A DNA stretch of 64,000 nucleotides from Taxillus chinensis (taxonomy: Eukaryota; Streptophyta; Magnoliopsida; Santalales; Loranthaceae). Below, piece after piece: positions 13,168-23,480 of the stretch. Numbering within the stretch: the first letter of the stretch is position 1; every line of letters begins with the position of its first letter. Where the stretch lies: positions 22,968,148 through 23,032,147 of the forward strand of contig CM042090.1 in assembly GCA_023512835.1 (NCBI GenBank), written 5' to 3'. Made by a program: the position numbers and the translations under genes. Below the pieces are notes generated by a model. That model had not been told where the DNA came from. It saw nothing but the letters and a program-made list of their open reading frames with translations, and made no database searches.

Positions 13168-15160
13168 GATTAAGAACTTGCTGACCCCGTCAGATCAGAA
13201 CAACTTTTATAGGGTCCCACGAAGTCTATTTACAATCTTTATTTTCATGCCGACTCAATTCTTGCCAGATTGGCCATATTAAATTCAAGCATTCATAGAC
13301 AAGGGAACAAAGGAAAAAAATTAAACTTATCCATTGGACAGGCATGGAAATGGGTATGAATAAAACTTATACAATAATAAAATCGAGCTAAGTTGAACTT
13401 TAACACTATCGAATTCGATTTCAAATTAAACATGGGTGTCCGGTTGAGTATGTTAATTCTTTAAAAGCATGTGTTGAATATATTTATAAATAATCCGAGT
13501 CTAATCAAATTTATATAGTAATTAAGTTTTATGAAGTATGTATCAAGCGAACTTATTTACGGGCTTAAATGATAATAAAACCAATCCCCTCTTTTCATAT
13601 TTTTGTTTATTTTCTTTTCACGTTAGACCTTCAAATTTGAGTTTAAGATTATAAAAAAAAATCTGTTTAATATTTAATTTGGTTTTTAAAATTTAAGTAA
13701 AGCAAAGTGGAGGAGAGGGAGGTCGAGGAGAAAGAGGCAACGGAGAAGAATGAGTAAATAGAGAATAAAAATAAACTGCATAACACAAAAATTTAAAATT
13801 GAATTTGAATTGAATTCAAAAATAGTCGAGGAGTTGAACTTAAAACTTAAAAAGAGCACTTTCTTGTTGCAGGCGCAATGCGTGCCGTTGATTCTATTTT
13901 TTTTAAAAATAATGATGAAATCTAGAATTTAAATCCTCAACTAAAAATTAAATTTGAATTCAGAATGTAAACACACATATAATATATAATTCAGGAAAAA
14001 GATCCCAACCCAACAAAAAGCCTGCACGCATGCATCTAATTAATCAAGTCGATGTTGACATTTCGTTTTGTAATTGGTCCACTAGACACTGCTCACATTT
14101 CATTTATGGGACCACTAGCCCACTTACAAAAAAGCAAAGACTTTGAACCTTTTTTTTTTTATTTTATTTTATTTTGCGTTGTTTTTTGGGTTCAGAGCCA
14201 GATAGAATGAATATTCTGATTTTTGTTGCGACTCCACACGTCTAATAAACACACCGACGGCCCCCCACCACATAATATATAGCCATATAGGCCATAGGCA
14301 TGCATATGTAATTTGCCAGTTGTGGTGGAGTCTGAGTCTGACGGTTTCAATGGCTTATCCATGCATCAATAATTTAATCTCTAACCCATATGGTTCGTAT
14401 GGATGTTTTTTTTTTTCTTTTCCTTTTTTAAACGAAACCAGAACGAAATATTATTTCTCATGCGGTATCAGTGAGAGAGATTAATTTGAAGACTCAAGCT
14501 AATTAACCTTAATTTGTATAATCAATATTGTAATTCAGTGACTGGTCTAGTTTTAATTCTAAACAGATTAAGACGATGTTTGGGAAAAATTTATGAACAA
14601 AAAAAAAAGCTGCTCATCTCATAAATACGTATTTATGAAATTAATATTTGTTTAAAGGGTAAATTACATGAAACCCCGCTATTAAGGTATTTGTGACAAG
14701 GATAAACTATATTAAGTAGAATGACTTAAGGTATTTGTCAAAAGTTATTCTTTGTCACAAGTTTTGAGTCTTTAAATGCCTAGAATACCCTTGTCATGGT
14801 GGATGTGTCTCGTTTCGAGGAAGTATGATATAGACATTGATTGTCCAAACATTTTGGCATGTTTAGTATGTATTTTGGTTTATGTATTTTTATTTTTTTA
14901 TTAGAATTTGTGTTGAATTTTAAATTTTAGAACAACTTTTGTTTGATAGAAGAAAATTTTTTAAAAAGAATATTTTTTTATTAAAATTAAGTTTAATTTT
15001 AAAAATAATTTTTAAAAGCAGTTTCAAGACTCACCTATTTTGAAAATAAGATAATTTTTGAATTGACTCATGGCTTATCATTTTAAAAGTTAGTCTCTAA
15101 ATTCAAGTAATTCCCTTAAAGATTTTATTTACTATAGTTTCCGGAAGAGGCAAGGTATTT
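11551..15160. other. AT-rich intergenic DNA, no gene seen
   Basis: Small open frames at 11,649-11,916 (minus) lie in a GC-richer patch but show no recognisable family. A CT/AT microsatellite lies at about 13,135-13,168. Phrases rich in 'cgagcta' and 'gagttgaac' near 13,380-13,560 resemble decayed hAT-type repeats. Confidence 0.5.
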
Positions 15161-15161
15161 A

Positions 15162-15256
15162 TTTTTAACGATCTAAATTAAAATTTTATTTAATTATATT
15201 AAAATATGTAAAACTATAGTAAATAAAATCATAATTTGAACTGTTTAAAACAGGAT
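15162..15256. repeat. Palindromic A/T element, family member B
   Basis: The left arm (atttttaacgatctaaatt, then aaaattttatttaattata) pairs with a right arm (actatagtaaataaaatc, then ataatttgaactgttt). The same arm motif, 'taacGRTtcaaattaaa' then 'TTTTATTTAatta', recurs near 6,206, 7,902 and 56,078. Confidence 0.65.
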
Positions 15257-16515
15257 ATGGATTAAACGGCACCATGTATGCATCCTCCCGGTGCTACTTA
15301 ATTTCGTCTCAATCTCAACCCACTCTGCAAACCCGATGATCTCTTACACATCATTACCACGTATGGGTTGGTGGCTGGGTTGCTGGATCTAAAATTGAGG
15401 AGGTGGCAGTAGCATGTTGGACTTGGCTTGAACTTGGGCATGACCAGCTGGAACCTTAGCTGCAACAAGTTGTACTTCAGCGACGCTCTCTTTAATCCTC
15501 TCCCAAATCTATCGATGAACTAGCAGGCAGCAGCTAAATAAAGGTCACAAAAAGCTTGCAGTGGTGGCATGGTGCTCTTTTTAATCGGCCTCCAAGATTT
15601 CATTGCGTTGATTATGATATTTTTCAATTTCAATTTTAATTATGTCCAATTAAGCTATGATAATCTTAAATTTTGTTTGGGATATTATTTTCAATTTTCA
15701 AATTAAGAATTTTCAATTTGGCATTCTTGCCTGAAGAAGTACAATTGCGGAATTGCCATTTGGTTTTAAAAGGAAAAAAAACACTTCATCGTAAACATAG
15801 CTATATTTCACACACTAATGGCTTGCACGATTAAGCTTCAAATCAACAATATGTAGGCTCATTGGTTATTGTATAAGTCCAACTCGAATGCATAGACTAA
15901 ATTAATCGATGTGCATTTAATCAATTAATAATATCATTATAATCTATACAATATTAATTATGATAATTTATAATCATATGATATGCAAAGTATTTATAAA
16001 TTATTACATATATGATATATTAATATATATATATATATGATATAACTATAATTTATATATGTTATTAATTTTCTCTTAATGATATGTTAATAATTATACT
16101 ATATAAATTATAAAATTAATAAGTAAACAATATAAATTATATTTTAAATTTATAATTAATATAAATTATTTAAAAAATAGTCTTTTAAATTATATGAGTA
16201 GCTCTTGAAACTTAGCTTGATCTCAGCTAATGTACAAGCTCAATCCAAGATCAGCTAAACTTAGCTCGAATCATTTATAGACATTCTTCACACTTGGAAC
16301 TAGATGCAAATTTATAAAATATCAAGAAGATAGCAAAACATAAATGATATGCAATTTGACCAAACTATACATTAAAAGATATGCCCCGCCGACGATAAAT
16401 CCAACACTCAACTTATACCTATGTGACTGCCTGGTTTTTCCGTCTAATCAACTATAAAAGGCATGAAATTCAACTTACAAAAGTCGGCCGATGAAAATTT
16501 TGACAAACTAATCAA
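15257..16515. other. Intergenic DNA downstream of the CWC24-like gene
   Basis: A GC-richer block at 15,280-15,600 has an ATG-less minus-strand frame of about 73 codons (15,298-15,519) without recognisable similarity. From 15,830 to 16,260 there is AT-rich DNA with AT microsatellites (16,022-16,040). No gene is supported. Confidence 0.45.
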
Positions 16516-18402
16516 TTAATTTGATTTTTTATCAGCAGCCCTTTTTTTGCGTATCTCAAGAGCTGCATTGAACATACCAAGTGTAGGCGTGTTGCAGACG
16601 AAGCATTTTTTGTTCTTTGCGTGATGCTGTAAGCCAAAACAACACAGAATTAGACGAGTTTATGTTAGTCGATAAGAGAAGCATATGAAAACTCATAACA
16701 TGACAGAGAATGATCAAACAAAAAAAGTTGCCTAAACTATTGTTTATGTAAATTTGTTATACGAGTTTGTTTATAACAAATATATATATATATATATATA
16801 TAATCATAAAATTAATCTCACAAAAAATATTTTATATTTAACTTTCTTATTTATATATATGATATTTTCCGATTTATTAAAAAATACAGTTTAAAAATAA
16901 TAAAAAAATAAGAATAACAATATCATTTTAATGATACAAAGAATAATTAATAAAATCTATTGTAGAAAAATGAAAAGTAATATAAATCTTTAAATAAAAA
17001 GATGTCAGAAAAGTTATTAATGACCTTACTTTCGGTCATGTTTTCCTAGGTTGTTGTCGTTTTAGGCTTGATGCTAAAGTCATTGGTTGTTTGCTTTGAG
17101 CCTCGTGTGGCTTTTGAGTTGGCTTACAAAATTTCTTGTAAGCTAATGCCTTTTTTTGCTGTCCATGTTCTTTTTTGCAATTTACATTACTTACCTACCC
17201 CAACAAAAAGTTCAAATACATTGAGATTTAAAGTCTAAACATTCATCTATGTGTATTATAAAGTCATTCTATTGCATTAAAAAAATAAAATTTATACCAT
17301 CCACCCATGTAGGAACTAAATGCCATCGCCAACCAAACTCATTTAAATGCTCTTATCCAAAAACAAATAAAGGGAATAAGAAGGCATACCTTTAAAGCAC
17401 AATGCTCACAGAAGTAGTGCTTGCACTTTGTTACTACAGGATCTACAAATGGTTGCCTACATATGAAACAAGCATGAGGCAATTCATCCTTATCTTCATC
17501 ACTCTGCTCAGATCCACTCTCATCATCCTCAACTCTCATGGCCAAATTTCTCTTCCTTGCCTCTTCTGCAGCTTTCCACTCATTGTCCAATTGCCAACCA
17601 GATTTATAATCGCCGCGATCATGCATAAATTTACAAGAGTCCCCATAACCACAGTAACCGGTCTCTTTGTAGTCCTTACAGATATCTGGTTGATAATCAA
17701 ACCTCGCTGACACTCTGATGTGAGCAGAAGCTCTAAGAGGCCCATGTGCCCCACCAGCTTTCTCCCCAGATACTGTTTGCTCTCTTCGAAACCCAGCCTT
17801 GTAGTCAGTATACCCATGAATCCCTTTATATAACTTTTCGTCAGCAGAACGTTTGCCTTTTCCCTTCAAAGCTGCATCTGCTTGTTTAAGAACTCTCTCT
17901 CGAATAGCTCGAGCATCTCTTGAAAAGTCAGTCTCAGTTTCAAGAGTTGCTGTTGCTTTATTATCATTTTGAATCTGAATTTCCTTGGATGATTCAAATT
18001 GAAAGATTGGTGCCTTAGATTCTTCCTTCGACTCTGTGGAGATTGCGCACTTGGAGGATCCAGTGGAAAAGAGTTGTTTATTGTCTGGTTTTAAGGCTTT
18101 TTTCTGATTATGCCCCATTAAACTCTCATTTTTGGAACATTCATCTTCATCTTCGTCAATTTGGCGCTTTCTTATGACTTTGCTCTTTACAGACCATTTG
18201 ACAAAATTACAAACTGCATGGCACATCAGGAAAAATAAATAACACAAAGATTAAAAACAATACAAAAATAAATTGACAAGAGATTAAAGAACAAAAATGA
18301 GAAAATGAGAATGAAAATAAAACACAAGATAATGGCAAGAGATAAACCAGATTTGGGCTGTTGATGCTCCCTGGACTCTTCTTTTTCAGACTGTTCTGCC
18401 AT
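16516..18402 (-). CDS. CCCH- and RING-type zinc finger protein, CWC24/RNF113A spliceosome factor
   Basis: This is a complete three-exon gene: 18402-18348, 18213-17390, 16626-16516, with GT-AG introns and a product of 329 aa. The start [10 protein letters not shown] is followed by VCNFVK, which resembles the VCTF motif near the N terminus of RNF113[17 protein letters not shown] block leads into a CCCH finger (C197, C206, C212, H216; spacing 8-5-3) and the conserved [17 protein letters not shown]3HC4 RING follows (C267, C270, C282, H284, C287, C290, C301, C304). Intron 2 splits the RING: the last two cysteines, CFVCN, are in exon 3, whose end [10 protein letters not shown] matches the family tail. 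Yeast Cwc24 and human RNF113A act in spliceosome activation near the U2/U6 and 5' splice site, and the RING suggests E3 ligase activity. A stretch of about 90 charged residues in the N-terminal half looks disordered. Nothing looks broken. An acceptor-like site 30 bp upstream of the ATG (CTGCAG|AGGC) suggests a spliced leader. Confidence 0.92.
16777..16802. repeat. AT microsatellite in intron 2 of the CWC24-like gene
   Basis: A run of about 13 AT units lies inside the 763-bp intron 16,627-17,389. Confidence 0.85.
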
Positions 18403-18587
18403 TAAATGTGCTGGACAGAAGATTAAGCCTCTGCAGGTCAGAATAAGAAAAAGTTTATACGTTATTAGAAATGGCATCAGATTTTCAATCAATTTCCTTA
18501 AAAATTAGTAGTAAGAATCTTTTGCCAAAAAAAAAAAAACAACGAATTCTTTTTTTTATAAAGAATGGCCACCAATATCTGTTAGTC

Positions 18588-18662
18588 GGTAAATGCACAT
18601 TGCCCTAGGATCACATGGCTGCACCACAATATGTAGCAATACAAGGCCAATGTGCATTTACC
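18588..18662. repeat. 75-bp hairpin element with 15-bp perfect inverted ends
   Basis: GGTAAATGCACATTG at 18,588-18,602 and its exact complement CAATGTGCATTTACC at 18,648-18,662 enclose 45 bp. Related, more decayed versions lie at 21,669-21,717 and 33,090-33,135, corresponding positions in the two copies of the duplicated segment. It looks like a very small MITE or a foldback. Confidence 0.75.
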
Positions 18663-18852
18663 TTAAATTATTTATCTCAAACACAATTTTCCAAATTCCA
18701 CACGCTGAGTCATAGGATCACACAACTGCACCATACAGCTTCTACTGTCTCTCCTCCCAAGTCTGATAACAGCAGATTAATTAAACAATCTTAGTTTGAT
18801 GCTGCCGCTGTCTCTGCAACACACCTCCAATGTTAAAGATGCTCAACGCCGC

Positions 18853-18886
18853 CATCTCAAGTCCTCCCAAATGATCCTCATTTCTC
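18853..18886 (-). other. Conserved leader-exon-like start (copy 1)
   Basis: After CAG|GAG at 18,886, the minus strand reads 'gaggacttgagATG' and then codons for AALSIFNIGGVLQ. Copy 2 has the same arrangement (acceptor before 32,456, ATG at 32,435-32,433) but there the frame stops after about 11 codons. Conservation of the acceptor-like site suggests a spliced 5'-UTR exon. The short peptide is not recognised and may not be translated. Confidence 0.35.
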
Positions 18887-20221
18887 CTGGATGGATCAGG
18901 GTGATCAAACCCAAGTATTTTTTTTTCAAAATTTTAATTAGATTGGGTTTTATTTTGTTGGTTCTATGATTAATGCTCAATTTCTTGAATCAAATGCCAT
19001 AAATCCCCTTTGAAGTTTGAAGACTGGAGTGAAACTTTCACTACTAATTATTGATAATTCACCACCTACAGCATGTAGGTATCAGCTGCTAATTTGTTTC
19101 TTCTTTGATGTAATCTCCACTCATTTATTTTTGTTAATCAATGCAACACTTCTCAATTCTCAGTTTATAAGACCATCACTGTAAACTAGAGATGTCGGTA
19201 CCATTGGGCTACAAACTTCTGCACAGGGCTGGCCCTAAGCAAAATCCTAAAATGAGACCCTTCTTTTTTGACATAAAAAAAATTATATATCTAAGTTTCT
19301 TTTCTTATATTGGATAAATAATAATTTATTGAAAGAAAAGGAAAAACCAGCAACACCTCCCCATAATAGGGAGCAAAATTAGTTGTCAAACCTATTAGGA
19401 CAATAGGAAAACAACAAGAAAACAAAAAACCACTGCAAGAATCACTGACGTTAAAACAAATGAAACATGATATTCAGATACAAGTTGGAATTTTCAAAAC
19501 AAAAAAGATGGTTAATGTTGAAGTCATTCATCAAAACATTCAGGTGCCACAGATTACATTGGAATTTTATACCTTCCAATATTTGGTTTGTCATTGTGTG
19601 CAAGTTTGTCAGTGTACTACAAAACAGTTTTGTTGATATATACCAACTTTCGTGGAGCTGAAAGAATTGCAGCCTCTAACTTAACACCATAAGAAAATAC
19701 ATTGATATCATTGAAAATATAGCAGTAACAAAGGAAAAAAGAATCTGATATAGCAAGAAAAACAACAAAATTGAATATGTGAAACTGTAAGATCTCGAAA
19801 TTATCCTTAAAAAACAGCAGCACATTCAATTAGTCACTTATGCTGTTATTGAAAACACGCAATCATGTAAATTGTAACTTGTGCACATTCCATATAAATA
19901 GGACACAAAAATTATAACATGTGCTTATTCCATATAAAGGTGATGAGGTTCCATGTAAGCTTTAAGCATGTTTAAATGAGTTTAGGGTGAGAAGCACATA
20001 GGCAGAAAAGGGGATGGTAGCAGGGGCAATGCATATGTCCTCTGCTAGTTTGATTTGAATATTTGATTTACAACCTTAGCGCCAAATGTGATTTATATAA
20101 AACTCAAAGAATATATAACCCTGCACTATAACATTAAAACATATCAAGTTGAGACTAACAGTATAAAATTAAAACATTTTAAAAGGAGATTAATTGAATT
20201 CACGTAGACCAAGGAAATATT

Positions 20222-20367
20222 AGTTATTGCCTTTACATTAATTTATATAAAAAAATGCAGCTATGTAAGTGCAAACTAATAGTTCAAAAATGAATTAGAA
20301 TAGTTATTGCCTCCGCCTTAATTTGTAAAATAAAAAAGATGCAGCTGTGTAAGTGCAACCTAACAGT
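20222..20367. repeat. Imperfect tandem duplication inside the hAT element
   Basis: Two copies of 'gttattgcct..(t/c)ttaattt' followed by 'atgcagct(a/g)tgtaagtgcaa' occur with a period of about 80 bp. Confidence 0.75.
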
Positions 20368-20922
20368 TACTCCCTGAAGTCAATACAAATGATGAATAGA
20401 TAGCCAAAGCAAAAGACTAAATAGAACTTGAAATCGGAAATCTAGAATTGGGTATGGCAGATTGCTTGTTTACAATGTAGAGGGTGTTTGGGGGAGTTCA
20501 TTTTTTGCATATAAATAGTTCAAAAATGATACAGATAAACTTCTGAAAACACTTCAGCTGTATATAAACAAAGAAGTCCCCCAAAACTCATGTGATTGTA
20601 ATCCAACAGTAAGCTCCTATCAAACTCATATCCAGACTCTAAAACAACAAGCAAAACCAATATATTAAAAAAAGCTCATAGAATCAACCATTAACAAATA
20701 GGTAATATTTGCAGAGTAAACAAAAACTATTCTAAATTCATAATTAAATGCAGGATGGTATACGATAGAGGGAGAAGTTACCATAACAAACCTTAACTAA
20801 TCCATTTCATATAATTAATTTGAATTTATGTAAGATTAACGATAAAAAATAAGCATGACTCGACCTAAGTTAACATCAATCCATGTTTAAAACATCAATA
20901 AATAATGACAGAGGATAGTATT

Positions 20923-21200
20923 TCCTTATCCCTACCTTTGCTTTAAGATTCGAGAACGAATTGGAGAAGAATCACTCCAGCCGTCCCCAACGCGGTCCGG
21001 CGAGCTTAATAACAGTGTTAATCTCCCCGGCAACGCGCTTTATCTCTTACTGCGCGATACCAATTCCAACAAACCGTCAAAGTTGCACGTGTGTCGGAGT
21101 TACGAGATCGAATGTGCGTTCAATTAAAAAAACATATATACCTAAAATGCCTTTTTAAAGCCAGTCCCAGTAGTTTCCTTATCCCTACATTTGCTTTCAA
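20923..21200. repeat. 24-bp direct repeats flanking a GC-rich core within the hAT element
   Basis: 'tttccttatccctacctttg' plus 'cttt' near 20,923 recurs as 'tttccttatccctacatttg' plus 'cttt' near 21,177, with one mismatch, enclosing about 230 bp of much higher GC. The layout suggests an insertion nested in the transposon, for example a retroposed fragment with a long target duplication, or a local duplication. The inserted sequence is not identified. Confidence 0.7.
20937..21143 (-). promoter_or_regulatory. Candidate promoter and leader exon inside the hAT element
   Basis: On the minus strand a TATATATG box (about 21,143-21,136) is followed by a CACGTG G-box core (about 21,083-21,088), a CpG-rich stretch of about 150 bp and a strong donor-like AAAG|GTAGGG at 20,937. 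This would suit a TATA promoter driving a non-coding exon spliced to the acceptor at about 18,433, 30 bp before the CWC24-like ATG. Motifs are seen; use as a promoter is inference. The TATA-to-G-box order is unusual because the G-box would lie within the transcribed leader. Confidence 0.35.
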
Positions 21201-22342
21201 TTCCGTCTGTGGTTGCCGTTCTCACCACAAAAGCTTTTAGTCTTCTGTCATTCTTTTTTCGCCTATGGCGGCTTCGACACTATATCCACACTAGCGGAGG
21301 AGACAAAAAACAGGACCGTTCAAGGCCCTCCAAATTTGGAGGCCTCAAGCGATCGCTTGACCAAAGGTAGGGCCGGCCCTGCTTCTGCAAATCTTATCTT
21401 CACAGGTTTACATGTGAATTGTGTTTTTTTAATGGAACATCCATAATGAAGATAAAAATTTACAGGAACAAAGTTAAAGAGTTTACAGAAACTGTCAATG
21501 TAGCTCCGTAAGTAATGTAACCACAATGCATACCTACTTATGGCAGACCTAGTTTAATCAGCACACACTTGGCTCCGGCTTGTCTAAAATTCCTCTAGCC
21601 AATATTGTACATAAATGACGCAGGCCTTAAATTCCTTTATCTAATTAAATTTGAAGATTAATAATTTAGGGTAAATGCACATTGACCTTACATATTTGTG
21701 TGCAACTGTGCATTACCATGAAAAATCTCAAATTAGCCTATAATCTATGTCATAGTGCTTGCAAACAAGCTCACGTATTAGAGATAAAATTCTCAAATTT
21801 TGTAAATGATAGGTATCATAGTTCGGTTCCATCCACAGCTAAGCACATGGGAACAAAGGAAAACATTTCCTTGAAAAATATATGATATGGAAAAATCACA
21901 ATCTAAACAAAGCAAGTTCTCATGCGAGTGAGTACATCTGGGGAAAAAACAAACAAACACATACATATATATCCCATGAGTAGAGTTACGAAAAGCTATT
22001 AAAAAAATGCAAATAGTCTATCTTCAACAATGCAAGAGCAAACATGAATTAAACAAACGATTCCGGTTTCAACTAAAGTTACGAACATTGTCCAATATAC
22101 AAGAACCATGACGCAAACTTGAAATGCAATTCTTCAATAATGCACAACCCCTGCTACTGCACTTACCAGTGTTTGATCCGACCACAGTAAGAAAATATGA
22201 CACCAAGATTCCAAAAAATAAAAAATAAAAAATACAGTCTATAATTGAGCAATAACTATCTAATTTTAAATTGACCAGTATAATCAGTTTGTCAAAAATA
22301 ACAAAAAGACGTGATAGTGTTGTAACTTGTAACAATTGATAC

Positions 22343-22400
22343 CTTAATGTTGAGGTCTTTTTTTAATGTCAGCAGGCCATCGGGGCAAAGAGCTTTCGAA

Positions 22401-22436
<36 letters not shown>

Positions 22437-22640
22437 GGCAGCGTGGTGCAGAGCCGGCTTCGGTTATTGGCACAGCGACGGTGATGTGGATAAGGCTACG
22501 GCGACATCGACGGCGACGGCGACGGCGATGGCGACGGCGACGGCTAGGGTTGTCCCTCTGTTAGCGGATTTGGGAAGATTGGACGATTGGGAAAGGGTTC
22601 TCCCTCTAATCTGCTTTCGGTGACTTAGGAAGATTGGAGG
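22343..22640 (-). promoter_or_regulatory. 5'-leader-like GC-rich end of copy 1
   Basis: The minus strand shows a TATAAAAA box (about 22,685-22,678), then GC-rich DNA with repeated gccgtc/gccatc hexamers, a (CT)n run (complement of the GA run at 22,407-22,435) and the donor-like AAG|GTATCA ending at 22,343. The matching part of copy 2 (33,568-33,800) has the same order without a clear TATA box. This is a probable promoter and first untranslated exon of the CWC24-like gene. Confidence 0.45.
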
Positions 22641-22695
22641 ACAGGAGACCGCAATTTTCGCACAAGAAGAAAATATTTTTTTATAAAACACGCTC

Positions 22696-22696
22696 A

Positions 22697-22731
<35 letters not shown>

Positions 22732-22744
22732 TATTATTATTATA
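22696..22744. repeat. ATT microsatellite
   Basis: About 15 ATT units with one interruption lie just upstream of the copy 1 leader. Confidence 0.9.
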
Positions 22745-22778
22745 AAATAAAATAAAACACGCGCATTAATAAATCTAA

Positions 22779-23480
22779 CCAGCGCCCACCACCCCCAACC
22801 CCCACCCCCTTACCCGACGTCGACCCATCCCCCCCTCCCCCCCAGCGACGTCAACTCTCGCCACCCCACCCCAGCTTCGTCCCCCTCCTCCCCGCTCCGG
22901 CGACGATCCATCCGCCCAACGTTTCACGCGCACGCGAGGCTTTGATGACGCTATAGGACCTCTTTGGCGAGAAACTTAGTGTAAAGTTAATATGCATGGT
23001 ATAAGGTAAAGTTACAAATTTACCTTATACCAATGCCTAATATTTAATATGCATAATATTTTTAAAAAAAATTACTAAAATACAACCTGCAACTCCGGTT
23101 AGCGTGTCCTCGTTCAGCCTAAACCTCATGGTCCTGAAGTAGTTACTCGGTGTCATGAATGGCGTTGGGCGTGACTCGTGACGACTTGCAGAAGGACGCT
23201 CGCGGGGGGGGGGGGGGGGGGGGGGTTGATCAGCTGGGTTGCTAGGTGTACGTACGTGGGAGGTGTTGTGGGTGTGTTAATTAGGGGGTGTGCAACTAAT
23301 TAAGTGGAGGGTGGAGAGGTTGTGGATGGAGGGCTGCCGGAAAGTACAGCAGGGAAGGCCAGGGGATGGTGGCGTGTGGAAGTGGAGGCTTTTTTTCGAG
23401 TGTGGGACGGTGCGGTGAGAAGGGAATAGGGCGAGTGGAGAGCGCGGGTGTGTGGGCGTATGACAGTATGTTTGTTAATA
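22779..23480. other. Block with abrupt C-rich to G-rich strand skew
   Basis: From 22,779 to 22,900 the plus strand is extremely C-rich, with many runs of four to seven C. From 23,200 to 23,480 it is G-rich, with G runs including one of 22. Between them lies ordinary sequence with AT-rich parts. Tracts of this kind can form G-quadruplexes, on the minus strand in the first part and on the plus strand in the second. No gene is seen. Confidence 0.75.
23204..23225. repeat. Run of 22 G
   Basis: An uninterrupted mononucleotide G run. Its exact length is likely to be uncertain in the assembly. Confidence 0.9.

Larger units (their letters stand above)
19224..21381. mobile_element. Non-autonomous hAT-type transposon, 2,158 bp
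   Basis: The ends are CAGGGCTGGCCCTA on the left and, in reverse, CAGGGCCGGCCCTA on the right: 14-bp inverted repeats with one mismatch. The flanks carry a perfect 8-bp direct repeat CTTCTGCA (19,216-19,223 and 21,382-21,389). CAGGG termini with an 8-bp target duplication define the hAT superfamily. The duplicated locus at 32,776 keeps the uninterrupted site (aacttctgtggatcttatc). No open frame resembles a hAT transposase, so it would need one supplied elsewhere. Internally it has an 80-bp imperfect tandem duplication (20,222-20,367), a 24-bp direct repeat (about 20,923 and 21,177) and a GC-rich core between those repeats. Confidence 0.9.
18790..22640. repeat. Segmental duplicate, copy 1 (upstream of the CWC24-like gene)
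   Basis: This segment aligns in the same orientation with 32,365-33,790. Shared stretches include 'attagattgggttttatttt', 'cacctacagcatgtag', 'ctcagtttataagaccat', 'aaactgtcaatgtagc', 'tgcaagagcaaacatga' and 'aatatgacaccaagatt'. Alignment breaks only at the hAT element (19,224-21,381) and in small gaps. The GC-rich right end (22,343-22,640) reads on the minus strand like a plant 5' leader: repeated 'gccgtc' units, a CT run, then a donor-like AAG|GTATCA conserved in copy 2. An acceptor-like CAG|GAG at 18,886 is also conserved. It lies directly upstream of the CWC24-like gene and probably carries its promoter and leader; that role is inference. Confidence 0.85.

Noticed and set aside
15298..15519. 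Minus-strand frame of about 73 codons in a GC-richer block
   Set aside because: No initiating ATG near its start, no recognisable domain and no splice-linked partner; length is within chance expectation for its composition.
18853..18855. ATG in the conserved leader exon as the true start of a protein
   Set aside because: In copy 2 the same frame ends after about 11 codons, and the encoded peptide does not join in frame to a recognised domain.
22366..22697. Open frames on both strands in the gccgtc-repeat region as protein-coding
   Set aside because: The Ala/Val/Thr-rich peptides come from a hexamer repeat; the homologous place in copy 2 does not keep the frame, so a leader is more likely.
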